From Nonomuraea jabiensis (lineage in GTDB: Bacteria; Actinomycetota; Actinomycetes; Streptosporangiales; Streptosporangiaceae): DNA of 64,000 bases. The translations under genes and the position numbers were made by a program. This document shows positions 1-7,633 of this stretch, one piece after another. The stretch is taken from positions 4,898,001 to 4,962,000 of the forward strand of contig NZ_JACHMB010000001.1 of NCBI RefSeq assembly GCF_014204795.1. The letters run 5' to 3'. The notes under the pieces were generated by a model, which did no database searches, was not told the origin of the DNA, and worked only from the letters and a program-made list of their open reading frames with translations. Each line of letters opens with the position of its first letter. Position 1 is the stretch's first letter.

Positions 1-365
1 CTGAAACGGCAGGCAGACCCACCTGGCGACGCCACGCAGCCGATCCCACGCCGCCCTCTCCCCGCAGATGGCAGGGATCACCGTGGACCGGAGCCGATTG
101 AACGGACCTCAGACCGCAGCGTTATCCACAGGGTCGAGCACAACCCCAGGCGTATCCCCAGAACCCCGCTCCACTCCGCCCAAGCCCCCTGCGATCGCCG
201 ATGATCCTGAGTGCCTCACCAACCCCAACAACGGGACACCTGAACCCTCAGCACCCCAACAGACAGACGCCTTAAAGCATCCCGACAGCCCGACCCCCGG
301 AGCACCTCAACCCAACGCCTCCACCGACAGCACTTCAACACCTAAAGCACCGCCACCGCCGCAGC

Positions 366-493
366 AGTCCACCGCCACAGCAGTCCACCGCCACAGCAGT
401 CCACCGCAGCAGCAGTCCAGCACCGCAGCACTCCAGCACCGCAGCACTCCAGCACCGCAGCACTCCAGCACCGCAGCACTCCAGCACCGCAGC
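366..493. repeat. 16-bp tandem repeat array
   Basis: Eight consecutive 16-bp units are seen. The first two are identical (agtccaccgccacagc), the third and fourth are transitional, and the last four are identical (actccagcaccgcagc). The period is not a multiple of three, so an open frame running through it repeats every 48 bp (16 residues, Ser/Thr/Ala/Pro/Gln/His-rich). Gain or loss of one unit would shift any upstream-initiated frame. This is one reason the start of the following gene is placed downstream of the array. Confidence 0.9.
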
Positions 494-592
494 ACTCCAG
501 CACCTCACCACCGCAGCACCTCAGCACTGCAACATCCCGCCTCCACCCCCTGGTTTGCGCGGGCCCTAAAGACAACCCGGAGCGCATTCACC

Positions 593-1729
593 ATGAAGAT
601 CATCCTTCCTTTGCCCGCCACGTTGACCACCCTCTTCATCGTGGCCACGGATCACCTGCCGTTCGACGTCGACTCGTTCGTGCCCTGGCGCATAGCCGGC
701 CCGTACAGAAGAGCCGCGATCACCGCATCAGGCAGCGGCTCCCTGACGGTGACCCACCACCAGACCCCCTGGAAGCCAACCGCGACCAACCTCACAGACG
801 AGGAAAGACGCCGCCTACGCCGCACCGGCCAACACCTGGTGGTGTCCACGACCGCACCCCCGCACAAGCTGCCGACCAGCATCCAGACGGCGAGAGCGAC
901 GGCCCGCGCCCTCGCGAGGGAGTGCGACGGCCTCCTGATCGACCCACTGACCGGCACTTCCATCCTCACCTGCGGAAGATGCGCGGGCGAACCCACGGAC
1001 TTCCGCCTCACCGACGACTGGCTGTCCTGGGACGTCCAGGTTCACGACGCCGCGACCTGCCCGCCCTGGGACCCGTCCGACATGGGCGGGTGTGACTGCC
1101 TACGCGTCACATCCCGAGGCCTGCGCCGCTTCGCCCTCCCCGAGATCACTCTCGACGGCGCCGCCTGCGCCCACAACCTGTGCGCGACCAACCTCCTGCG
1201 CACAGTGGCCCACCGCCTGGTCACAGACCACCTGGCCTACGTAACCACTCACCCGGAGGCCACCGACCGCAAAATCGACGACTTCCTCCAGATAAGCCCC
1301 GCGGACCAGCCAGACGGCGGCCTCCCTTTCGGCGTCCAGCTAACGCCCTACGACGCGGACCAGGGCGACCTGGGCCGCACAGGCACCATTCGCCGCCTCA
1401 AGATCGGCCCACCACCAGGCGCCGGCCAGATCACCTGCCTGAAGGTCGGCCCGCCATCAGGCTTCCCCGGCTCCCTGAACGACTGGCTATGCGCCACCCA
1501 GAAGCCCGCCCACCCCCCACTCGCCTTGATCAACTGCCACACCACGACCCCACCCACCGCTACCTCCCCACCAGCCCCTTTCCCCCAAACACCCCTGCCC
1601 CCGCCCTACCCCCTGGCGCCAACCAGAGCCACGCAACCGACTCCCTCCACTGACCCGACCCCAACTACCGCCCTGACCGTGGCACCCACCCAGCCCCCGC
1701 GAGTGGAAGCCGAACGTGCAGCAGCCTGA
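593..1729 (+). CDS. Hypothetical protein with proline/threonine-rich tail
   Basis: I do not recognise this protein. From the ATG at 593 it is 378 residues. The body (roughly residues 1-290) looks folded, with pairs of cysteines (TCGRCAG, GGCDCLR, CAHNLCA) that could bind metal or form disulfides. The last ~85 residues are Pro/Thr/Ala-rich. The first residues (MKIILPLPATLTTLFIVA) could be a weak signal or membrane segment. The frame stays open upstream to an ATG at 68 through the 16-bp repeat array. I prefer 593 because the upstream part is low complexity and its period breaks the frame. The ribosome-binding site at 593 is weak, so the start is uncertain. The stop lies at the edge of the next repeat tract. 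Confidence 0.55.
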   Translation: MKIILPLPATLTTLFIVATDHLPFDVDSFVPWRIAGPYRRAAITASGSGSLTVTHHQTPWKPTATNLTDEERRRLRRTGQHLVVSTTAPPHKLPTSIQTARATARALARECDGLLIDPLTGTSILTCGRCAGEPTDFRLTDDWLSWDVQVHDAATCPPWDPSDMGGCDCLRVTSRGLRRFALPEITLDGAACAHNLCATNLLRTVAHRLVTDHLAYVTTHPEATDRKIDDFLQISPADQPDGGLPFGVQLTPYDADQGDLGRTGTIRRLKIGPPPGAGQITCLKVGPPSGFPGSLNDWLCATQKPAHPPLALINCHTTTPPTATSPPAPFPQTPLPPPYPLAPTRATQPTPSTDPTPTTALTVAPTQPPRVEAERAAA

Positions 1730-1882
1730 GCCCGACGCTGAGCCCGAGCCTGAGCCCGAGCCTGAGTCCGACCCTGAGCCCGGCGCTGAGCCCGAGCCTG
1801 AGTCCGGCGCTGAGCCCGGCGCTGAGCCCGAGCCTGAGTCCGACGCTGAGCCCGAGCCTGAGTCCGACCCTGAGCCTCAGCG
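1724..1882. repeat. Hexamer-based low-complexity tract (gagccc/gagcct/gagtcc)
   Basis: A tract built from six-base units of the type gagccc, gagcct, gacgct and gagtcc, arranged in larger blocks. A small frame with a GTG start at 1716 reads it as an 86-residue Glu-Pro repeat peptide (EPEPEPES-type) ending at 1976. It has no folded domain, and its start overlaps the end of the preceding gene by 14 bp. I treat it as repeat DNA rather than a supported gene, though a translated EP-rich tail cannot be excluded. Confidence 0.7.
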
Positions 1883-2122
1883 ACCTCGGTGCGGCCCCTG
1901 GCGCGATCCCTGCGCGACTGCTCGGCTGAGCCCGGTACTCATGGCGGCAGATTCCTGGAGGTACTGGTTCTGGTGAACGGCTGCCTGCGGACGGTGGCGG
2001 GGGGCGGCGGCGGGCTGTGGCCGGGCGGCGGTCGAGCCGCGGTTGGGCTGTGGTGGGGGCGGCCGGTGGGCTGTGGTGCGGCTGTAGGTGGGGGGCGGGG
2101 CGGCGGTGGGCTGTGGCCCGGC

Positions 2123-2270
2123 GGCGGTCCGGTGCCGGTGGGCGGCGGTCCGGTGCCGGTGGGCGGCGGTGGGGGGATGGTTCGGGACCGGGGCGGTTCG
2201 GGACCGGGGTGGTTCGGACCGGGGTGGTTCGGGACCGGGGTGGTTCAGGACCGGGGTGGTTCGGGACCGG
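2123..2270. repeat. G-rich tandem repeats, 21-bp then 16-bp units
   Basis: The gene-free stretch 1977-2292 is extremely G-rich on the plus strand. It contains two 21-bp units (ggtccggtgccggtgggcggc) around 2126-2170. A 16-bp array follows at 2184-2270 (gggaccggggtggttc and close variants). Its third unit is 15 bp, and five full units plus a partial one are present. Open frames across it have no domain-like composition. Runs of G could fold into G-quadruplexes (inference). The array ends just past the stop of the minus-strand monooxygenase gene. Confidence 0.85.
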
Positions 2271-2292
2271 CTCCGGATGGTCGGTGGGTTTG

Positions 2293-3888
2293 TTAGCGGC
2301 TGAGAAGCTGGGTCATGATCTGATCGAGGGTGGCTGACGGGTTCGGGACTGGGCCGGGGGAGCGCCAGGCTACGTAGCCGTCCGGTCGGACCAGGACGGC
2401 GCCGCCCCCGCTGACGCCGTACCGCTCCCGGAAGTGCCCCTCCACGTCCTTCAGCTCCTCGTCCACCACCAACCGCGTGAGCTGGACGCCGAGGCGTTCC
2501 TTGACCAGACGTCCGGCGTCCATCCAGGCCTGGCCGCCCTGTCTGTCGGCCAGCAGTACGAAGCCGGAGCCGAAGAGGTCGATGGTCGAGATGCGCTGGC
2601 CTTCCCAGTCGAGCACCACGTGTGGGGCGCGGCTGCCGGGACGGCCGGTGGGTACGCGTGGGTTCTCCAGGATGGAGCCGTCGTCGCCGGGTTCGTCCAG
2701 GATGGCTGTGGAGTGGTAGCGGTATCCGATGAGGACGCTCATGAAGTCCTCGAGGGGCTCCGGGTAGCCGACGCGGTCCGTTGGAGGCATGCGTACGCCG
2801 AGGTTGGCGAGCTGGGCGTCGGCCGTCAGAGTGCCGATCGGGCGACGTTCGGCGTCGTACGTGTCGAGGAAGTCGGGCCCGGCCTGGCCTGTGACGACGA
2901 GCCAGAGCCGCCAGGCGAGGTCGCAGCCGTCCTGGAGCGCGGTGCTGCCGCCCTGCCCGCCGGTGGGCGGCATGGTGTGGGCCGCGTCCCCGGCGAAGAA
3001 CACCCGGCCGGCGCGGTAGGTGTCGGCCACCACGTGCGCCAGGGCGAACGACGTTTTGTCCAGTAACTGAACCTCCAGGTCGGGTTGGTCGGCCGCGATG
3101 CGTACCAGCTCCCGGCAGCGCTCCTCGGTGAAGTCGGCTTCGCTCTGGCCATCGGCGTAGTTGACGCCCAGCACGTGCGCCCCGACGCCGGTGCCTGTCA
3201 CGATCACGCCGGTGAAGGCGTCATTCTGCAGGTACCAGAGCGTGACCTCGCGTTCGCGGACCAGCCCGCTCAGGTCCGCGTCGAACATGATCGAGCACAT
3301 CCGGCCCAGCTCGCCCTTGCCCGAGGTGGGGACGTTCAGGAGGCGGCGGAGCGGGCTCCGGTAGCCGTCCGCGGCCACCACGTAGTCGGCTCGTACGAGG
3401 CGGTCGCCGTCGGCGTCGCGGATCAGCGCGGTCACGCCGTCCTCGTCCTGTTCCAGCGAGACCAGCTCGGTGGAGAAGCGCAGGTCGGCGCCCAGCTCCT
3501 CGGCCGTGAACCGCAGCAGCCGCTCGACCGCGGCCTGGGGCGCCCCCACCTGCGCCGCCGGGGTGATGTCGGCCAGGAAGGCCATCTCCTCCTGCTCATC
3601 GTTGATGATCATGTGAGGGTTCGGGTCGGCCAGGCTCTTGGCGATCGCCATGCGCATGCTGTCCCCGATGCCTGCCCAGGTCTCGCGGAGCTCCTGCTCG
3701 ATGCCGGGTACGGGACGCAGCAGCTCGATGGCTCGCGGGCCGACACCGAACGCCTTGGGCTGGATCGAGGTGCTCGGATGCTTCTCCACCAGCATGACGG
3801 GTACGTCGCGCCAGGCCAGGAGTGTCGCCGTGCTCAGGCCTGCGTACCCACCGCCCACCACCAGGACGGGCACCCGCTCTTGTTCCAT
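2293..3888 (-). CDS. FAD-dependent aromatic monooxygenase (PHBH/aklavinone-hydroxylase type)
   Basis: A 531-residue class A flavoprotein hydroxylase. Visible motifs are the N-terminal FAD Rossmann GGGYAG (residues 12-17), the DG motif DGYRSPLRR (~174-182) and the GD motif FFAGDAAHTMPPTGGQGG (~297-314). The C-terminal third ends in a thioredoxin-like domain with RPDGYVAWR, as in polyketide hydroxylases such as the aklavinone and rifamycin/tetracycline-modifying enzymes. Such enzymes use NAD(P)H and O2 to hydroxylate aromatic substrates; the substrate here is unknown. The start is at 3888, where a strong GGAGG lies 7 nt upstream; a longer frame to 3966 would run through the putative operator. 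It stands alone, with no biosynthetic cluster around it, so detoxification is as plausible as secondary metabolism. Confidence 0.88.
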   Translation of the reverse strand: MEQERVPVLVVGGGYAGLSTATLLAWRDVPVMLVEKHPSTSIQPKAFGVGPRAIELLRPVPGIEQELRETWAGIGDSMRMAIAKSLADPNPHMIINDEQEEMAFLADITPAAQVGAPQAAVERLLRFTAEELGADLRFSTELVSLEQDEDGVTALIRDADGDRLVRADYVVAADGYRSPLRRLLNVPTSGKGELGRMCSIMFDADLSGLVREREVTLWYLQNDAFTGVIVTGTGVGAHVLGVNYADGQSEADFTEERCRELVRIAADQPDLEVQLLDKTSFALAHVVADTYRAGRVFFAGDAAHTMPPTGGQGGSTALQDGCDLAWRLWLVVTGQAGPDFLDTYDAERRPIGTLTADAQLANLGVRMPPTDRVGYPEPLEDFMSVLIGYRYHSTAILDEPGDDGSILENPRVPTGRPGSRAPHVVLDWEGQRISTIDLFGSGFVLLADRQGGQAWMDAGRLVKERLGVQLTRLVVDEELKDVEGHFRERYGVSGGGAVLVRPDGYVAWRSPGPVPNPSATLDQIMTQLLSR

Positions 3889-3910
3889 GCTTGTCCACCT
3901 CCGGGAACGC

Positions 3911-3979
3911 GTAGTATCGCGTCTAGGGTCGAGGACACGATATGTCGCGTCCAAGGAGGCGGTCAAGACATATCGCGTT
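3911..3979. promoter_or_regulatory. Candidate operator region: inverted repeat CGATATGTC / GACATATCG
   Basis: Just upstream of the monooxygenase start lie perfect inverted arms cgatatgtc (3938-3946) and gacatatcg (3967-3975). The octamer tatcgcgt occurs at 3915-3922 and again at 3971-3978. The arrangement looks like multiple half-sites for a dimeric repressor overlapping the minus-strand promoter. Which regulator binds is not known; the PadR gene ~440 bp away is one candidate. Confidence 0.45.
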
Positions 3980-4032
3980 TGCGGCGGCGGGCCGCGGGCA
4001 GGTGGAATTGATCAGCGTCCGGTGGCTGTTCG

Positions 4033-4098
4033 TCGCATGCCTCAGTCCGTGCTCGCCGACCGCGGTCGCATGCCTCAGTCCGTGCTCGCCGACCGCGG
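4033..4098. repeat. Perfect 33-bp tandem duplication
   Basis: Two identical 33-bp units, 4033-4065 and 4066-4098, beginning tcgcatgcctcagtcc. They sit in the ~440-bp gene-free stretch between the monooxygenase start (3888) and the PadR stop (4329). Apart from this duplication and the operator-like repeats nearer 3940, I see no coding sequence there. Confidence 0.9.
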
Positions 4099-4328
4099 TG
4101 GCTCTGGCCGTCTCCGTTCCTCATTGGTCGGATCGTGACGTTTCGGATGTTTCTCGACTGCGTTAATGATCTACATCCAAGCAGCGGCAAAGATCAGTGC
4201 CCTAAGGCCGGGTCTTGGAGGGCGCTGAGGCTCGGGTGGTGGGTGGCGGGCTGGTTGCCGGCAGGGAGCCGCCTCCGCTGGCGGGTGAACCCCTCACGAT
4301 GATGGGCCCACTTGTCCTCATCCGTCTT

Positions 4329-4874
4329 TCAGGTGTTCTCGTCGTCCTTGGCGGTCAGGGGCGAGTTCTTCGCCCATTCGGCCCAGTCGGCGAGCGCCTG
4401 GTGGAGGCGGACACCTGCTTCGGCTGCGATCCGCAGCGACCGCGTCTGCGGCCCGTCGCCGAACTCGCCGCGGTCCTTCGCCTCCGCGTATGCGCGGTAT
4501 CGAGCGGCCTCCCTGGCGAAGAACGCCGCCTCCTCGTCCAGGTGCCTGCGTAGCTCCGCGGGCTCCATCAGCCAGAAGAACGCCGAGCGCAGCAGCGACT
4601 GGATCCGCAGCGTGTGATCGACCTCGCCGGATGTCAGCCACTCCCGGACCGCTTCTAGCCCCTTGTCGTTGATCCGGTACGCCTTGCGCCGCCGCGGCCC
4701 CTCGCTCTCGATCTCGATGAGCCCCTCGTCGGCCAGTCGGTTGAGCTCGCCGTAGATCTTCGGTGGCTGAGTGGGCCACACCGAGCCGAGCATCTGCTCG
4801 AACCGGCGCGCCAGGTCGTAGCCGCTGGCCGGCCCCTCAGAGAGCAGGCCGAGCAGGCCATAGCGCAACGACAT
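4329..4874 (-). CDS. PadR family transcriptional regulator
   Basis: 181 residues. The N-terminal winged helix matches PadR proteins: it starts MSLRYGLLGLLSEGPASGYDL, has the recognition-helix region QPPKIYGELNRLADEGLI and a wing RRRKAYRINDKG. A C-terminal helical dimerisation region with WLM and HLDEE follows (Vir_C-like, subfamily with long C-terminus). The start at 4874 has GGAGG about 8 nt upstream, and upstream in-frame codons lack a ribosome-binding site. It is divergent from the short-chain dehydrogenase at 4982, with an ATGT-N8-ACAT palindrome between them. Autoregulation plus control of the dehydrogenase is therefore likely. Confidence 0.9.
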   Translation of the reverse strand: MSLRYGLLGLLSEGPASGYDLARRFEQMLGSVWPTQPPKIYGELNRLADEGLIEIESEGPRRRKAYRINDKGLEAVREWLTSGEVDHTLRIQSLLRSAFFWLMEPAELRRHLDEEAAFFAREAARYRAYAEAKDRGEFGDGPQTRSLRIAAEAGVRLHQALADWAEWAKNSPLTAKDDENT

Positions 4875-4934
4875 TCGTACTGTCCTCCGTTCCGCGTCCA
4901 TCTCGGCAGAACCTCGGGGACCGGTGCAGTCTGC

Positions 4935-4954
4935 ACATGTACCTAAGTACATGT
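4935..4954. promoter_or_regulatory. PadR-type operator palindrome
   Basis: A perfect 20-bp palindrome, acatgtac-ctaa-gtacatgt. It contains the ATGT-8N-ACAT dyad known for PadR binding sites. It lies in the 107-bp divergent gap between the PadR gene and the dehydrogenase, where it could cover both promoters. The palindrome is directly seen; its assignment to this PadR is inference from family knowledge. Confidence 0.75.
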
Positions 4955-4981
4955 TCCAAGGTATCTATGGAAGGCTCTGAA

Positions 4982-5875
4982 ATGTCCCAGGCGGTTCTCA
5001 TTACCGGCGCTTCGGGAGGCATCGGCCAGGCACTGGTCAAGGCCATCGCAGGCAAGGGCTACACCGTTTACGCCGGGGTGCGGGGCGAGGCGGAGGTGCT
5101 GGCGGGGATGCCGGGCGTGCGTACGGTGACGCTCGACGTGACCGATTCCGACAGCGTCGCCGCGGCTGCCGAGCAAGTCGGGCGCGACCTACGCGACCAG
5201 GGGTTACGCGCCGTGATCAACAACGCAGGAGTGATCGTCCAGGGGCCGCTCGAAATCGTGCCGCCCGCCGAGCTGCGCCGCCAGTTCGAGGTCAACACGT
5301 ACGGGCCGGTCTTCGTCACGCAGGCGTTCCTGCCGCTCCTCAGGACGGGCGGCGGCCGAGTGATCAACATCAGCGCGGCGACGGCCAGGCAGCCCGTGCC
5401 GTTCCTGGCACCTCTGGCGGGCAGCAAGGCGGCCCTGGCCTCGATGTCCACCGCCCTGCGCATGGAGCTGGCGGCGTGGGACATCCCGGTCGTACTCATC
5501 GAGCCGGGCAGCACCGCGACCGCGATCTTCGACAAGGCCGCCACGGCGGCCGAGGCCGCGCTCGCCCTGGCCGACCCCGGGAGGGCCGCGCTCTACGCCG
5601 AGCACTTGGCCGCCGTCGCCAAGGCGACGGCCCGGCGACGCCACGCTTCCACCGAGCCCGTGGTCCGCACGGTGACCACCGCACTGGAGGCCCGCAAGCC
5701 CAAGCGCGTGTATGTGGTTCCCGGCGACGCGCGCCTGTTGGGCCTCCTCTCCCGCCTGCCCGCACCGCTCAGGGAGCGCCTGATCTCCGGCACCCTCGGC
5801 CTCACGGGCGTCCAGGCGGGCAAGTCCACCCCCTCGAACGGATCGTTGTCCACGACACGGGACCGTTCGCGGTAG
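4982..5875 (+). CDS. Short-chain dehydrogenase/reductase-like protein lacking the catalytic tyrosine
   Basis: 297 residues with the Rossmann fold of classical SDRs: TGASGGIG near residues 7-14 for NAD(P) binding and NNAG at 80-83. The catalytic region reads NIS (S131) and then PLAGSKAAL, with K149. The YxxxK tyrosine position (145) is leucine. Loss of that tyrosine usually abolishes oxidoreductase activity, so this may be a divergent or non-enzymatic SDR. The C-terminus has the PGSTATAIF motif common in SDRs. I place the start at 4982, where GGAAGG lies 7 nt upstream; an ATG at 4967 is also in frame. Probably controlled by the divergent PadR. Confidence 0.82.
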   Translation: MSQAVLITGASGGIGQALVKAIAGKGYTVYAGVRGEAEVLAGMPGVRTVTLDVTDSDSVAAAAEQVGRDLRDQGLRAVINNAGVIVQGPLEIVPPAELRRQFEVNTYGPVFVTQAFLPLLRTGGGRVINISAATARQPVPFLAPLAGSKAALASMSTALRMELAAWDIPVVLIEPGSTATAIFDKAATAAEAALALADPGRAALYAEHLAAVAKATARRRHASTEPVVRTVTTALEARKPKRVYVVPGDARLLGLLSRLPAPLRERLISGTLGLTGVQAGKSTPSNGSLSTTRDRSR

Positions 5876-5934
5876 CGGTGCAACTCTTCGGCGCAGACAG
5901 TCTGCGGTGCCGGGTCTCGTTCGAGTGGTCCGCA

Positions 5935-5952
5935 TTCCGCAGCGCTGCGGAA
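5935..5952. promoter_or_regulatory. Perfect 18-bp palindrome
   Basis: ttccgcagc followed directly by gctgcggaa is a perfect zero-loop palindrome. It lies in the 243-bp gap between the dehydrogenase stop (5875) and the thiamine-binding protein stop (6119). There is no T-run, so it is not a good intrinsic terminator; it may be an operator remnant. No gene is supported in this gap. Confidence 0.4.
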
Positions 5953-6118
5953 AGGGGCCCGATGCGGTCGATGTCGGTCAGGCGTGGATCGTGGGTACGG
6001 AGCAGCACAACGTGTGCGGCGTGCGGAGACGATCTACCAGGGCACCGGTGACCGGGTACGCCGTCCGCATCGGCGATCGCCGGCGGGTTCGTACGGACTC
6101 AAGGTTCTGCGGCGGCGG

Positions 6119-6412
6119 CTATGCGGAGAGGTGTCGCTCCAGGGATTCGAGCTTGCTGGTCATCCCGTCGGTGACCCCCTGCCGGAGGTCGGCCTTGAGC
6201 ACCAGGCTGACCCGGGGCGCGACCTCCGCCACCGCGTCCACCGCGCGCTTCACCACGTCCATGACCTCGTCCCACTCGCCCTCGATCGTGGTGAACATGG
6301 CGTCCGTCCGGTTGGGCAGGCCGCTGTCGCGGACCACCTTGACGGCGCGGGCGACGGGCTCGGCGACTCCTTCGCCGACGCCCAGCGGGGTGATGGAGAA
6401 TGCGACGATCAC
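6119..6412 (-). CDS. MTH1187/YkoF-like thiamine-binding family protein
   Basis: 97 residues, the usual size for the MTH1187 (DUF77) family. The start sequence IVAFSITPLGVGEGVAEPVARAV and the downstream block YTT-type MFTTIEGEW match the family, which forms small ferredoxin-like oligomers that bind thiamine or related compounds. The start is the GTG at 6412, with AAGGAGG about 7 nt upstream; a longer upstream frame lacks that site. Function in this organism is not established. Its neighbours on the same strand are an acidic hypothetical protein and ung. Confidence 0.8.
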   Translation of the reverse strand: MIVAFSITPLGVGEGVAEPVARAVKVVRDSGLPNRTDAMFTTIEGEWDEVMDVVKRAVDAVAEVAPRVSLVLKADLRQGVTDGMTSKLESLERHLSA

Positions 6413-6515
6413 TGCGTGCCTCCTTGCGGCGGGCCGGAGGCTTTCGATCTTAACGAAGCGAAAAGCCACGACGCCTCCCAGAACGCCGTGGCCACCGCCG
6501 TACTTCACTCACGCG

Positions 6516-6839
6516 TCACGCGTGGTCGTGCTCCTCTTCGTCCTCGTCCTCGCTGGGCCCCTCGGAGGGCTCCACCCCGAGGACGGCCTCGCGCGGCTCG
6601 ATCTCGTTGATGTGGTCGACGAGCTGCAGCACGTGGTCGGGCTCGATGAGCCACTGCAGTGCCGAGGCGCCCGTCTCGTCGGAGCTGACCAGCTCGGCCT
6701 GCTCGGTGCGCTCCTCGGCGGTGAGGTCGGCGTCCGGGTGCCTGATCTCGGCCAGCGCCGCCGCCTGCAAAGCGTCCACGTCGAGCACCTCGACGGTCAG
6801 CTCGACCGTGAGGCGCAGGAACTTCGGTTCATCACTCAT
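6516..6839 (-). CDS. Acidic hypothetical protein
   Basis: 107 residues, starting MSDEPKFLRLTVELTVEVLD. It is predicted cytosolic, alternating strand and helix, with a strongly acidic C-terminal tail (SEDEDEEEHDHA). I do not recognise a family. The start at 6839 is only 11 bp from the stop of ung (6850) on the same strand, suggesting co-transcription behind ung. The ribosome-binding site is poor, so translational coupling is possible. Confidence 0.65.
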   Translation of the reverse strand: MSDEPKFLRLTVELTVEVLDVDALQAAALAEIRHPDADLTAEERTEQAELVSSDETGASALQWLIEPDHVLQLVDHINEIEPREAVLGVEPSEGPSEDEDEEEHDHA

Positions 6840-6849
6840 GGCGACGACT

Positions 6850-7527
6850 CTAGGGCAGCTTCCACTCCACAGGTGCCGCGCCTTGCTGTTCCAGCAGCTC
6901 ATTGGCCCGGCTGAAGGGGCGCGAGCCGAAGAAGCCGCTGCGCGCGGAGAGGGGGGAGGGATGGGCGGACTCGATGCGGGGCACGTCGCCGAGCATCGGG
7001 GCCAGGTTGCGGGCGTCGCGGCCCCAGAGGATGGCGACCATCGGCTTGTTGCGCGCCACGAGGGCGTGGATGGCCTGCTCGGTGACCTGCTCCCAGCCCT
7101 TGCCCCGGTGGGAGGCGGGCTTGCCGGGCATCACGGTGAGGACCCTGTTGAGGAGCAGGACGCCCTGCTCGGCCCACGGCGTCAGGTCGCCGTTGGAAGG
7201 GCGGGGGAGGCCGAGGTCGGTCTCCATCTCCTTGTAGATGTTGACCAGGCTGCCGGGCAGCGGCCGCACGTCGGGCGCCACCGAGAACGACAGCCCGACC
7301 GGGTGGCCGGGCGTGGGGTAGGGGTCCTGGCCCACGATCAGCACCTTGACGTCGTCGAAGGGCTGGTTGAAGGCACGCAGCACGTGCGGGCCCGCGGGCA
7401 GGTACTGCCTGCCCTCGGCGATTTCCTTGCGCAGGAACTCGCCCATCAGGGAGATCTGCTCGGAGACGGGCTCGAGCGCGCGAGCCCATCCGGCTTCGAC
7501 GACTTCGTTCAGTGGACGACCGGCCAT
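6850..7527 (-). CDS. ung: Uracil-DNA glycosylase, family 1
   Basis: 225 residues, typical length. Removes uracil from DNA to start base excision repair. The water-activating motif GQDPYPTPG carries the catalytic aspartate at position 68, and HPSPLS carries the catalytic histidine at 189. The uracil-binding GVLLLNRVLTV segment lies between them. It starts with ATG at 7527 and is the first gene of a probable short operon with the acidic protein and perhaps the thiamine-binding protein. A strong hairpin at 7600-7632 insulates it from the upstream ABC importer operon. Confidence 0.96.
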   Translation of the reverse strand: MAGRPLNEVVEAGWARALEPVSEQISLMGEFLRKEIAEGRQYLPAGPHVLRAFNQPFDDVKVLIVGQDPYPTPGHPVGLSFSVAPDVRPLPGSLVNIYKEMETDLGLPRPSNGDLTPWAEQGVLLLNRVLTVMPGKPASHRGKGWEQVTEQAIHALVARNKPMVAILWGRDARNLAPMLGDVPRIESAHPSPLSARSGFFGSRPFSRANELLEQQGAAPVEWKLP

Positions 7528-7599
7528 GGCCGATGAGCCTATCCAGCTCTGGTTCGGCTTGCCGCCGAAACGTCGGGTCCAGCCGTACCAGAATGATCA

Positions 7600-7632
7600 C
7601 AAGGTGCCCGCGCGGACCGCGCGGGCACCTTG
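7600..7632. terminator. Strong hairpin terminator, 15-bp perfect stem
   Basis: caaggtgcccgcgcg, a 3-nt loop gac, then the exact complement. The stem begins immediately after the stop codon of the minus-strand permease gene. There is no long U-tract, which is common for actinobacterial terminators. It probably ends the ABC importer transcript before ung. Confidence 0.8.
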
Positions 7633-7633
7633 A

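Noticed and set aside
366..493. CRISPR array
   Set aside because: Units are directly adjacent with no unique spacers, and no cas genes are present.
2123..2270. CRISPR or attachment-site repeats
   Set aside because: Simple tandem repeats with no spacers, no integrase and no flanking duplication.
3942..4190. Short frames on both strands between the monooxygenase and PadR genes
   Set aside because: They overlap the operator-like repeats and the 33-bp duplication and have no coding features.
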